Positions 47,667-59,474 of a DNA stretch of 64,000 nt are shown piece by piece. Position numbers and translations under genes: made by a program. Below the pieces are notes generated by a model. It was not told the DNA's origin, searched no databases, and was given only the letters and a program-made list of their open reading frames with translations. Source of the stretch: Oikopleura dioica (Eukaryota > Chordata > Appendicularia > Copelata > Oikopleuridae); assembly GCA_907165135.1 (NCBI GenBank), contig OU015569.1, positions 3,534,001-3,598,000 of the forward strand, read 5' to 3'. Within the stretch, counting starts at the first letter, position 1; every line of letters begins with the position of its first letter.

Positions 47667-50600
47667 ATGGGAGACCAAGAGGAGGACTTGTCGAAATTGG
47701 CGACTTTCGACCTGGTCCAGCATAGCAACTGGAAGGGACGCAAGATGGGATATGAGCGGCTCTTGAAAGAGGTCCCAACTTATGTCCTTGAGCCAGAGAA
47801 GCTGAAGAAATTCTGCCCTTTGTTGAAAGGACTCGTCAGCGAGAAGAATGAGCTCAGCAGAATCCTCTCTTCTGAGCTAGCGTTTCTCATTCTCGAATCA
47901 GCAGAAACGAAAACAGTTGCCAAGTAAGCTATCTTACCCAAAAATCTCTTCTCTAAAATTCCGTTCAGGCACGTTTCTTCTGTGGTGGATGGGGTCATCA
48001 ACAACTGCTTCAGCTCGAAACCAAAAACGAAGCAGAACGGCGTTGATTGTGTCATGCAGTTTATCGAGCATGAGAAACACGCTGAAGCTTGCGCGGGGCT
48101 CTTGGAAGGCGTCAAAAACAAGAACCCAAAAGTCGTGACGGCGGCCGTCGAGACCTTGAATCAGGCTCTCTGCGAGTTTGGTCCAAAGGTCGTTCAATTG
48201 AAGCCGCTTTTCGATGAGCTTCCGAAACTTTTTCAGCACCGCGACAAAAATGTGCGAAACGCGACGAAGGACTTCTTTGTTGAAGCTTACTGCTGGGTGG
48301 GTGCAGCTGTGAAAAGCCAGCTCGAAAAAATCCCAAAAATCGAGCAGAACATCAAAGAATGCGAAGATGCTTGGAAAGACATGAAAAGCAAGGTAAAAGA
48401 GAGTAATTTTTTAATAAATAAGTAACTCATCTTTTAGAGCAAGCCGACTCGCTTTTTCAAGCGTCTCCAAGCTGAAAAAGAAGCAGAGGCGGCGACTGTA
48501 AACGAGGCTGGCGACGCTGGAGAAGCATGTGAAGAAGCAGCCAACGAAGAAGCGTTCGCTCAAGATGCGTGGGAGTATGCTCCCAAAATTGATCTTGGCG
48601 AGATTAAATCTGTGAAGTACGGAGAAGACAAGCTATCGTTTGCGGACGCGATGGCATCGAAGAAATGGAAGGACAGGGGTGCCGCTTTGGATAAGCTCAT
48701 GGAAATATTGAAGATCGACAAAGATACGATCATCAAAGTTCCTAAGGGTGACTACATCGCACTCATCACCGATCTTAAAGTCGTCATCAAGAAGGACACG
48801 AATGTTCTGCTAATCTCAAAAGCTTTGAAAATTGTTAAAGCTCTCGCGGATGGCATGAGGATGGGCTTTTCTCAGTACGGTGCTATCTTACTCCCTGAAA
48901 TCATCGCTCGCTTCAAGGAAAAGAAGGCCGCAGTTCTCGAGGTCGCGCGTGCAGCTGCTGATTCGATCGCTCTCGTGACGAAATTTCCAGACAGCTCGAT
49001 GGAGCTCGTTCTTTCTTCCCTCGAAGATAAAAATCCTGGTGTTCGTGCGGAAACGATGTCTTACATTTTCAGAAACGCGAGACCGAAGACAATCAAGTTT
49101 CAAAAAACCGTCATCAAAGAATTTTTAACTAAGGTGACGAAAAACATCGAGCATTCCGATAAAGGCGTCCGAGAAGCAGCTTATCGTGTGCTGGCACTGA
49201 TGAGCACTAAACTTGACGCAAAGATAATGAACACCTTCACAGCAGACTTTAAAGACGATCGTATGAAGCTTTATGAAGACGCTAAAGCGGAGCTAGCCAA
49301 AGCGCCCGCTCAGCAGATCATACAAGCTTCTCCTGCCACTTCAGCCGCCTCTGCGCCGCCGAAAAAAGTACCGCCTCCTGTAAAGAAAGTGCCGTCAAAA
49401 TCAAAAACTGCGCCTATGAAAAAAGCAAAGAAAGTACCTGACAAGAGAAAATGCCCAAAAGAGAACTCTGGAGATGCCGGGCCACCTTTAGAACCTGAAA
49501 TTGACGAACTAGCCGCTGTCGATATCTGCAATGAACTCTACGGAGAAGCGACGATCAAAAAAGTACAAGATAAAATCTGGAAAGTCCGCTTGGAGGGCCT
49601 TCAGGAGCTGTTCCAAAAAGCAGAGATAGAAGCCCCCGAGGAGATAAAGACGCAGGCGATTCTCAAAACACTGTCTCTCGCGCCTGGTTTCAAGGACTCA
49701 AACTTCCAATGCAACCAGGAGAAATTCAAAATCATCAAGGTTGCTGTGCGAAACCCAAAGCTGTCTGATACCTCGATCAACATTGTCTTTGGCTACTGTC
49801 TCGATAAGATCGCTGATCCGAAATGCTCTGCTGGATCCAAAGAGTCGCTTTCTTCAATGGCTGATTCTGTTTCACTTGCTCATCTTGCGCCTCGAGTGCT
49901 GTGCGAGGGAAATAAACTCAAAAGCGTCAAAAATGTAGCGGAGTGTTGGAGATGGTTCAGCGATGCTCTCCCTCAGTTTGGCTTTGGCAAGTTGGAACTC
50001 AAAGTAATAATCGAAGAAGCTGTGAAAGCTCTTGGTAACACTAATGCGATCGTCCGTAGTAATGCAGTCGACGCTATCGCCGCTCTTATCCGGTACGTTC
50101 CCCAGCTCCGTCCTAAGTTCGACGATCAAAAAGAAGCCATCAAGGCCCAAATAGACTCAGCAGTAGCAAAGTTCGACGGTCCACCACCTGCACCCACTCG
50201 TGGACCTGTGCTCAAAGCGCTAGTAGCTAAATCAGACAATAACGAAGACGATAATAATGCTGTGAACGAAGACGCTGAAGAGGACGATCTTATTCCACGT
50301 GAGTCAATCTCGAGCTCATTCACTCAAGATTTACTGGACAAACTCGGCGACAAGAACTGGAAACTGCGCAAAGAAGCACTCGAAGAGGTGAAAACGATCT
50401 TTGATAAGAATAAGTTCATAGCACCTGATCTTGGAGATCTTCCGCTTCCACTCTGCAAGCGACTTGTGGATGTAAACAAGGTCCTAGTTCAGATGGCTTT
50501 CGAAATCACAAGTGCAATTCCAGCTAGTCTTGGTGCAAAAGGAGCGAGAGCACATTGCCGCACCTTTACCGTGGCGATAATTGGAGCATTGAATGATTCA

Positions 50601-53600
50601 AAAGTTCAAATCCGTGAAAAGGGTATCAGTGCACTCGAAGCTTGGCTTAAAGAAGCACCTCTTTCCTACTGGTTCGACGACTCCAATTCCATTGCGGAAC
50701 TTCTCAGCGATGCTAAAAAAGTACATTTGCGGTATACCTTCTTGTCCTGGCTGTCCGATCATCTAGCTACCGCGAAAAAACTATCGTCCAGTTCACTGTC
50801 GGCTTGTCTTCCTCACCTGTACAATTGCCTTGAAGATCGCGATGCAAAAGTCCGTGAAGCAGCGACTAAATCGCTGGTCAGCTTTATGATCCATCTCGGC
50901 TTTCCAAAAATGGTCAAAGCTTGTGGAACCAACCAAAAAGTTCGCCTCGAGTTAGAAAAGGCCAGAGAAGCTCTTCCAAAAGTTGAAGTCAAAGCCGAAG
51001 TCATTAATCCTGATGTCTTGATGACGACTAAAGATTGTGGATCCCCGCCCACCAAGAAAACTAAAAAATCCGAAGAAAAGACTTCCACGGAAAAAGTCGA
51101 AAAGAAACCGGAAAAGAAGACACTCAAGAAGTCGAAGTCCTCTTCAAGATCGCTGAAGTTGGACAAGGATGATATCGGAGAAATTATCACGGGTATGTCA
51201 AAGATCTTTTTGCAAAAATATACTAACTCTTGTTTTTCAGGAACAGAGAAGGCCAAAGATAAACGGCGTCTCGAAGACCGAAAAAAGAAAACACTGACTT
51301 GTAGGGTAGGCCAAAAAAAAATGGAAGGTCCGTTTCATCCCTTTTTTCAATTTCAAATTAAAGTTAGTATAAAAACTGACTTTTTTTGTTTTGATTGTCA
51401 TACCCTCACGCGAGGGGAAGACACATTTTTAAGCCCTTCAAAACCGAAGGGCTTGAGGAAAAAATGGCGGCGCCGGGAATCGAACCCAAAACCTCCAGCT
51501 TGGTGGAGGACTGCGCTCACCACCAAGCCATCTCGACTTGGAGGTGGAGTAAAATAAAACATTTTTATATGATTTTTGATATTTTTAATATAAATTTTAT
51601 GAAAAAAATTCATTTTTTATTAAAAAAAAATTACTTTTTTTATAATTTGCCACAAGTGGCAGCAAGGAGCAGCCATTTTCGTCGTTGGTGGAGCAGGAGC
51701 ACGGATTTTCTTCCAGATTTCGAACTCTGGCGGAGAGACAGCGCAATATTTGCGCTTTTTTTCTAGGTGGTCGAGTGCCACGCTGGCAAATTTTGCCGGT
51801 GTTCAGTGCCGCCCGGCCTCCTTAGCATGGCCAGTTTTTTTTTAATTTTGAATTTATTTAAAATTTTAAAGAAGCTGGTCCCCCTTCCCCTAGAATTTAT
51901 GGTAAGATGGGGGCGGGCGCCGGCCAGTTCCGTCGCCGAGCCCCATTTCCCCAGAAACCCACCAGGGATGGTTTCGTCGAACCAGCCCGGCCCTAGCACC
52001 GCGAGGGGGGTCTAAGTGGTGGGTCTGGGGTTGCCCCCTGAAGCCGCGGTGACCGGACCGCTTTAGAGCAAGCCCTGCAGCTCCCTTGAGCAAGGAGTGC
52101 TGGTCTCTTTAGGCCAGCGGCAGGGCCCGAGCCCTTAGGATCCCACCGGCCGGGGCACTTGCCTGAGGCGGGATTATTATCCCACAACCCGAGCCTCTTA
52201 AGGGCAGTGCCCCCTGCCACCCCGACCGTTCCCCTGCCTAATCCGGATCTACGGGCAGGGGGCCCAAGCAAGCCAGGGGGGGGCTTTGCCCTTCCTTGGT
52301 GTGCCAGAAGAGAGCAGTCCACCCACCAGCACGGGTGACTCCCGGCGCGCCCCAACCCGTCCCCGGGATCGAGGGACTTGGTTTTGCCTCGGGCGAAATC
52401 AAGGCCCACCTGGCCCTTGGCTTAACAGCCTTGCGCCGGGCGAACCCGAAATGGGGGAAACTACGGGGGGCACTGGTGGGATTAGGGGGGCTGCCTGGCA
52501 CACGGGCTGTCGGGGTAAAAGTGGAAAAAAGGAGACGGGTCATGCCCAAATTTTGATTTTTTTTTTGTTTTTTAAAAAGAACTTTAAAATGATTTTAATG
52601 GTTAGTATGACTGTTCACAAGACTATTAACTATTCTAAGGTCATTTTTTAGTCAATAAAAAACAGAGATGATCGAAATTATGGCTGAGGGAGTAGGACTG
52701 TAGTGATTATTCATATTTATATGATCAGTTTCTTTAAACACAAGGATGATATAAATTGAATTATCGAGTCCCAAACCGAATAGGCATTGTGAACATTATT
52801 ACTTTCTTTATCGACGTACACATGGAACCGACGACTATTATCCAGGAATATTGCTTATTTTAAAAATCTTTTTGCAAGCAATCTCTGCAGACACAGACGA
52901 CTGGAACCGACGACTCATGGAACACCGCATATTCAACTTATACCAGAACATTCTCCATTTTTTTTGAAAGAGGAATCTACAAAAGCATTTTTACAATTAT
53001 TTTTTCCACACAATATTTTTTGTACTTTTTTCTTCTTTTGTTCATTCAGAAAATAGGTTTATAAATAACTAACGGGACTTTTTTTAGAAATCTCGGTATT
53101 TGTGAAATGTCCGCTTCGAAAATCTCCATCGACTCGAGTGTTCTCTCTGAACCAATGAAAATTGCTGAGCTTGCGAATCGTGCTGGTGTTCCTATCGAGA
53201 AGCTTGTTGCCCTTGCGAAAAAGAAACGAAATGCCAAAGAAAGGGAGGCAGCTAGCTCAAAGCTTGCGAGGAAAATTCTCAGCCACGCGTTCGCCTCCCG
53301 AGAATTCCTTCAAAAAAACACCCGAATTCTGGCAAGTCAACTCCTTACTTTCCCGAACAATGACGAAGTACAGCTTTTTGTTGGGCAACAGCAGGATTCA
53401 ATTCTTGATGCTTCAATGAGAAGCGAGACGAGCCTTGAAGAGTCTATGGGAGAAGACCATGGCTACGACACAACTGTCAATAGTCTCGATGTGTCTCATG
53501 CCATGTCATGTGACGATAGTGAGCTTGTCGAGGAAGACATCATTTCTTCTGGAATCAAGGATGATGCCATCGAAGAAGAACAAACAGCAACAGATAGTTC

Positions 53601-56600
53601 CTCCGTGTTGAAGGATCAAGTCATCCAGGCGATTATCAATTTTCCGAGATTCCGGGCGCATCACATGGAAAAAATACTGGAAATACTTAATGTTGATGTT
53701 GTGAATCCAGATGTGCCGTCCGATACCGAGTCGACCACTGATGCAGAGTCAGTCGCTTCTAATTTCAGTGATTCTTTGGAAGACGAGAAACTCCCCACAT
53801 TGGACAATAACCGAGAAAAATTTTCTCTTTTGAAGTTGATGTCAGAAAGCAACTTGAGGTGAATTTCTTTCTCATAAAATTTATAATAATATCTTTTTCA
53901 GTTCCTATCAAGCTCAAAATGTCGCAGAAGAACTCATTCAACCTGAAAAAGCCCGAGGGCTTAGTTCGCGAAATCTTCGAAGGCTGACAAACTGTTCTGA
54001 AGAGTTGAGCACGGAGCAACTCATCCGGGTCATCGAGAATTCCGACGAATTTGTCCTTGGAACTGACGGCTCGAAAATCGCTTCGAAAAATTCCAAAGTT
54101 ACACCATCCGAGCCGGGCAAGAGTGTTACATCTTTCGAATGGTCAACATCCCAAACGAAGTTTCTGAAACCGTTTGTGAAGCATTTACGACTTATCTGTC
54201 GGAGTTTCCTCGAGAGACTCAAATACAGTTTGCGTCAAAGGTAAACTTAAACGCATTTATTCAAACCAACATTATTATATAGTGCATTGCATTGAGCAGT
54301 GATTCCGCCCCGTCCGCATTGAAAGCCTGCAGGCTCATCATGTCAGCCTTGGACAAGATTCATCCCCGAGAAAGGCTCCAGTTGAAGTGCAGTATGCATA
54401 GGGTTGTACATTGTGAGAAAGGAATCCGATCATGCATAAAGGGTGTCTTCGATTCGATCTTGGAGTTTTGCGAAGCCTACCTTACCTGCAGCCGTAATCA
54501 CGGACTACACTCAAGCAAGGGCCAGCAGCTCGAAGTTTACTTGCAGGCTCTGCGTCTTCGGGACGGACTGGAGAGAGTGACAAAGCCTCTAGAAATGCAA
54601 AGCCATGTTCGGTAAAAGATCTCATTAAAATCCGATTTACATAAGTCTTCTAGCTTTGGCAATCTCACGCATAACACCCAACGTTTGGTCGTTAATTACA
54701 CCGACATCACCAGCTTTGTTCGCTATGAACTTGAACTCGAAGACGATGCGAAAGTTATGGAAGAGAACAAATCGAAAGCAGTTTGCGAATTCGCCAGCTC
54801 TGCATTGGTTTACAGTGTTATCGTTGCGCCATATTGGAGTCGTGTGTCTGGATTGTTGTCATCAGAGAATTATTTGGGGCTTGAAGAATACTTCATTAAA
54901 ATTCTTCGAGATGTTGCGGAATGCGCTTCTCCAGCTTTATTTCTCCTTGAAGAAGCTAAAAAGACTGAAGTCGAGTGGGAGTGTGGCTTTGAAATGGCTG
55001 TTTTGCAATTGACTGCTGACCAGAACACGTCCAAATATCTTGATGATTGTATAAAGCTTCGACTCAAAGCTGTGAATGAGCGATTTTCCAAGTTTGCTAT
55101 CGACTGCTCATTTCCTTTTACCAAGGAAATAACGTTTACGAATCAGGTTTACTCAGCAATTTATTTCAAAAAATAATTTTAATAAGGACTGCGAAAGAAG
55201 CTTTTCAAACGCGAAAGATCTCTTTTCCCGGAAATTCAACATGGACACGAAGAAATTCGAGACCAATGTCATGACTCGATTTAACATGACCTACAGTTTT
55301 TGGCAACGTCAGCCGGATTTCGAAGAAAAACTCTCGAAGATATTGGCTAAGGCCTCTTCAAAAGAAGCAAAGAATACGGAGAGACGAAAGTCTTTACGAA
55401 TTGAGTCGGCGGCGAGAAAACTTGAGGAAATCCAAGAAGGTGAAGCGAGACGGACACGATTGGCCGTTTTTCATGCTGTTATCGGGGAGAACAAGCTCTG
55501 GCCTTCTGACGATAATGAGGTTAAAGAGTTCATTCATATAAAATAACAAATATTTATAGAACGACGAGAACGAATGCTTCGAAAAGTTTCTACAACTCAT
55601 CAAGCCAAGCTTTACCGGAAAAGTTTCTCTTCGAGAATTTCGTGGACATGTTTTGGATTTCTTGAACAGTCAATTGTCCGAAGAGGACAGGAATGTCATC
55701 AATTCAACCCTGAAGAAAAAGAGATCGAAAAAAGAGCTGTTCACCCAAACTGTTGAGTTTTACAATAAAAATCAATGATTTATCAAAGTACTTAAATTTC
55801 TTGTTTTTATTTTTTCGAAAAAAAAATTGGTTTTACTGGGATTCGAACTCGTGCCTCTTGTATTTGTGACTCTTGCTTATTGTATTTTTAAAGTCTAAAT
55901 CGTTTCAATAGATTGATATATGGCGCCTTAACAGCTAACATTTTGATATTTGATTTTTTGGACATTTTTATATAATTTTGATCTCACGTGACATCACATG
56001 ACCCTCGATTACCAAGAGTCACGTGTCAAAATAATCAGTGGATCATAAGCTTTCGTTTGATATGTTAATCATCCCTATAAAGGGTTGTTTAAAAAAAATT
56101 GATTTTACTACTCCGCGTAAATACGTATGCGGTACACCTTCTTATGAAATTTTGAATGTCTTCCCCTCGCGCTAGATGGTCTGTCAGATACTCAAAATGT
56201 TCGTCTTTTTAAGATCTTTCTAATAAAGTAAAAAAAACTTCTGAAACGCAGGTACAAAAAAAGTTATGAGCCAAAAACCGTATTTTTAGGTTTTGAACCC
56301 TCCGGAAAGTAGGGAAGAAAAAATTTTTTTGGATTTTTTTTTGTTAAAAATTTATTTATGGGCAAAAAACATTAATCTCGTAAAGTTTAAAGGAAATCTA
56401 AGGACCATCCCTTTTTTTGGCCTACCCTACTGACTTGGTACTTCGACCCAGGAACCGCTTGTGGTAAAGAGCTCATCGAGCAACTGAATAGGCAGATATC
56501 GTCTTCTTTTGGGGAAAAGTTCGCCGCTCTCATGCATAAATCCGACTCAACAGCCATTGGTCGAGTCCTGGACATCATTCAGTCCCAGCCTACTGATAAG

Positions 56601-59051
56601 CTCACCAGTGTGCTGGATATAGTTCTCCGGTGGTCGACGATCCGACTGAATGAAAAGAACTCGACTATCACCATGCGGGTGCTCAACTATCTCCACTCAG
56701 TCGTTGAACAGTTGCGCAAGGAGGAATACTTCATGTCTCCCTTTGAAGCCATCCCTCTGTTGCCGCACTTGATTTTAAAGCTCGGAGAAGCTCGTGTTGA
56801 AGTTCGAACTCTTGTCGAACAGATTCTCAATGAAATCCGTCTTCTTTTTCCGGAGAAACAAATTTTCGAAGAGTTACTTCAGGGTGCAAAGTCGAAAAAC
56901 TCTCGTCAACGAGCGGCTTGTTTAACCATCTGCGCTGGAATGATCCAGAATTCGGGCATTGAAATCATTGGTGATCCAACGAAAGGAAATTACAAAGAGA
57001 TTGGTGCTCATATTTCTGATAAGGATCAAAACGTACGATCAAGTGCGATGAATTGCCTTGTCGAAGCCTATAAAACAGTTGGTGAGGAGCTTTTCAAATC
57101 AAGAATGGTCGGCAAGCTTGGAGACAAGGAAGAGTCTTACTTGAGAGAGCGGATTAAACGAACACTCGGAACGTCAGATACGTCAGCCAACGAAGCTCCA
57201 GTTCTTGCTCCGAAAAAGGCATCTGAGACTCCACGCCGAGGAACAGTAACGCTTAAAAAGGGTGCTACACAACCTGTTAAACGAGATCTGCCTGAGGTGT
57301 CTAAGAGCGTGGACAGCAAGCTTATGGAACGATTCGGCTTCAAAGTGCCAACATCAGCTTCTATCGATTTTAAGTCACCAGTGATGAAGTCTGTCAACAG
57401 CGAAAGCATCAGTAAGGTTCCCCGTCCGCCGAGTGCTAGTAGCCGTATTCCGAAACTCGAGAAAGAAAAAGAGATTGAAGAGCTAGCGAATCTTGTTGAT
57501 CACTTCTATCTTACCGAAAACAAGATAGAAGATTTGCGAAAAAAGCTAAACACGCTCAATCTTGCGACTTTCAGAGATGGTGCGAAGACCTTGAAAATTA
57601 TTCTGAATGAGACAGAAAAGCCGATTTCTCTCTCAGATCAAGAGCTTTCTGGTCTTCTCTTGCCTGTCGCGAAAAATGGTCTCCAGCTCTCAAAGCAAGC
57701 CATCGATCAAGGCGAGCTTCGTAAGTTCTTTTTCGATAAAATAATAATATAAAATACTCTTTTAAGGTGTCACGCAGCATGTGACAATCCTTTGCTGTAG
57801 CATTCTCCAGAAGTTTATCAAAGGAAAAGACTACCGCGATCGGATTAACGGAGATGACTTGGCTGCAATTGGAGCATTTCTATTCACCATGCTCAAATGC
57901 AGAGAAGCCCAGGTAGAACGGCATAAGTGCTTGAATTTTAATAATGATTGTAGGAGATCATCAAGACCATTGATCCTAAGTTTACTTCTGCGATCCTACA
58001 GGTGATCAGTGATGTCTCAAAGCAGTGCAAACATGACCGAGTATCCCTCGTAAGTATTCTTTGTTAAGAATTTTCAAATTTTATTCGTTATTAAATTCGG
58101 TTTAGATGTACTTGGATCTCATTTCAAGCGCCCTTCGTGATGAAAAACTGGAAGAAATTCAAGCGATTAGCAACAATTTCTACAAGTTTTTCACACTTCG
58201 CAATACGACGGAGAAGCTGAATGAGAACGACGTCTCGAAAGTCTACTATCCAGCAGAAAGTTTCTTCGCGGAGTTTCCTAAAAGTCACCAGGTGTTCAAA
58301 AAGAACCCTGAGTATTTCAACGCGCTGAGGTTTTATTTCAATAAGTAAGATATGAACTAACTATCTCTCGTAGAACGGTTGTCACATTTACAACTAACCT
58401 GACTCGCCACAACGGCGACGCTGTCGAAAGATTCATCAGGAAGTTCCAGCCAAAGAAATCAAGTCTTTTGAGCCTCATCGAAAAGGAACTTCTCAAGAAA
58501 AAAGCGAAGGATTCTCAGGATGAAAATGCTCGGCAAGCTTTGTAAGTAGCCCTCATAAATGCTCTTTTTTAAAACAATTGCTTCAGCACAAATGCTCTCG
58601 CTCAAATCAAGAAAGTAGAGAGCCATGACGCCGGATTAGAAGCTTTGCATCAGTTTGTCTCGGCGAACCCAGAATTCGATCTTGATGCGGGACTTTCTAA
58701 AGAGGACGAAAAGTTCAAGGCTTACGTCAATAAGAAGCTCGGCGATAAAAAAGCTGGTAAGTTTTTAGTCAACATTTATTATTCTCAATTAATAAATCAT
58801 GATTAGGTCACGAAGTTACGATGATCAGCAGCGCTCCACCAACTGCAAGCGCTATCGAACAACGGGCAAAAGTAATGAGCGAGAAATACTCTCTCATTTC
58901 CCAGCCCAGTAAACTGAAGAAGCCGACTGCAAAGGACGAAAAAGAAAACGTCTCGACAGCGGCGCCAGTCGAAGCTCGGAAAGTGCCCTCGAAGAGCACC
59001 CTGGACGAGTATCGAAGACGACTGGAGCAGCTGCGCAACGCTAGAAAGTAG
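47667..59051 (+). CDS. CKAP5: CKAP5/XMAP215/Msps microtubule polymerase, split by a transposon
   Basis: XMAP215 proteins bind tubulin with arrayed TOG domains and speed plus-end growth at spindle poles and kinetochores. TOG1 begins MGDQEEDLSKLATFDLVQHS with W in NWKGR; TOG2 (DAMASKKWKDRGAALDKLME) starts in the exon at 48,612; a K/P-rich linker follows; TOG3 starts at IWKVRLEGLQELFQKAE; TOG4 at DKLGDKNWKLRKEALEEVKT; then GKELIEQLNRQISSSFGEKF and TOG5 features to VRSSAMNCLVEAYKT; and the conserved C-terminal domain FRDGAKTLKIILNE to YRRRLEQLRNARK. Transposon insertion at 51,302-56,429 interrupts the exon EDRKKKTLTW. Dropping the element and one copy of the 8-bp duplication gives an in-frame join to YFDPGTACGKELI. 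All other exons look intact, so the insertion is recent, heterozygous or misassembled. Confidence 0.93.
51431..51454. other. Perfect 9-bp hairpin in transposon left end
   Basis: AAGCCCTTC, loop AAAACC, GAAGGGCTT. It lies 11 bases from the tRNA-like sequence, downstream of it when read on the minus strand. The role is unknown. Confidence 0.8.
51466..51540 (-). repeat. tRNA-derived (SINE-like) sequence
   Basis: On the minus strand TGGCTTGGTGG (51,520-51,530) fits an RNA polymerase III A box and GGTTCGATTCC (51,476-51,486) fits a B box. A D-arm and T-arm can be drawn, but the acceptor arms do not pair and the middle hairpin has the wrong loop size, so this is not an intact tRNA. The spacing of the boxes is normal for a pol III promoter. 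Confidence 0.6.
51890..52550. other. GC-rich block inside the transposon, unexplained
   Basis: Counting two sample lines gives 41 and 42 G or C of 60 (52,021-52,080 and 52,201-52,260), against an AT-rich surrounding. Frames stay open on both strands only because AT-rich stop codons are scarce. No protein, rRNA or tRNA is recognised. It is bordered by T- and A-rich tracts (51,825-51,870 and 52,555-52,580). Confidence 0.7.
53107..55756 (+). CDS. Transposase-like protein of the CKAP5 transposon
   Basis: A multi-exon gene within the element. Exon 1 (53,107-53,861) begins MSASKISIDSSVLSEPMKIA and is acidic in its second half; a 43-nt GT-AG intron leads to SSYQAQNVAEELIQPEKARG. Further exons give VSETVCEAFTTYLSEFPRET, then CIALSSDSAPSALKACRLIM with QLKCSMHRVVHCEKGIRS (a D-rich site and a C-x-x-H pair as in RNase H-fold transposases), VNYTDITSFVRYELELEDDA, and a C-terminal part NDCERSFSNAKDLFSRKFNM reminiscent of the hAT dimerisation region with its glutamate. 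The catalytic D/D/E assignment is inferred. The frame between 54,090 and 54,125 is unresolved. Intron phases otherwise agree, so the copy may be intact and the insertion young. Confidence 0.65.
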
Positions 59052-59474
59052 CGATACCCCTCCCATTTTCACTAACCCAGTTTCTCCCGTTTCACTGATC
59101 CCTCCCCCTTTCACTAACCCAATTTCTACCGTTTCACTGACCACCCCCAAATTCCAAAACTAATATCTCGCGCTTATCACATTCCCCTAACTGTTCACAT
59201 TCCTAGGTTCAAACACTCATTTAACTGCCACTACAATACAATAAAACCCACAGTTTTACTCCGCATTTGTTAACTTGGTTATAAGCAAGTTATGGCTTTG
59301 TAGTTTATTGAATCATTTCATTTCAGGGCAGTTTTTTGACGCATTTTTTTATAATCGTTTTGCAGGTGTCGAAGCAATCTTAGTTCTGCGACAATTTTTT
59401 CAGTTGGCTAAAAACATGTTTTCAAATCCTCGGAAAACCATCGTTCTGGTGGCCAAAAGCTAGTTTTTCATACA
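59052..59474. other. Intergenic between CKAP5 and RING gene
   Basis: It holds the CKAP5 3' flank, with a short C/T-rich tandem repeat directly after the stop and an AATAAAA at about 59,238 that could be its polyadenylation signal. Confidence 0.5.
59067..59150. repeat. Two-copy 42-bp tandem repeat
   Basis: TTTCACTAACCCAGTTTCTC at 59,067 recurs as TTTCACTAACCCAATTTCTA at 59,109, each unit containing a second TTTCACTGA core. It lies in the CKAP5 3' UTR. Confidence 0.85.

Larger units (their letters stand above)
51302..56429. mobile_element. 5.1-kb DNA transposon, hAT-like, in CKAP5 exon
   Basis: The ends are TAGGGTAGGCCAAAAAAA at left and, reversed, TAGGGTAGGCCAAAAAAA at right, with similarity continuing to GGTCC about 28 bases in. 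A second inverted match lies deeper: CGCGAGGGGAAGACA at about 51,409 and TGTCTTCCCCTCGCG at about 56,156. The target duplication CTGACTTG is perfect (51,294-51,301 and 56,430-56,437). TAGGG ends and an 8-bp duplication fit hAT. The interior holds a tRNA-like sequence, a hairpin, a GC-rich block, a transposase-like multi-exon gene at 53,107-55,756 and AT-rich ends. Confidence 0.92.

Noticed and set aside
51466-51540. Functional tRNA gene
   Set aside because: Acceptor strands do not pair and the anticodon arm has a wrong loop size, so it was called tRNA-derived only.
51993-52549. Several open frames of 70-140 codons in the GC-rich block
   Set aside because: Both strands and several frames are open at once because of base composition; the products are glycine/proline/arginine-rich with no recognised motif.
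55845-55870. Second tRNA-like B box (GGGATTCGAACTCG, reversed) in the transposon
   Set aside because: No matching A box at a proper distance was found.
58803-59150. Minus-strand frame of 115 codons
   Set aside because: Antisense shadow of the last CKAP5 exon extended by the 42-bp tandem repeat.
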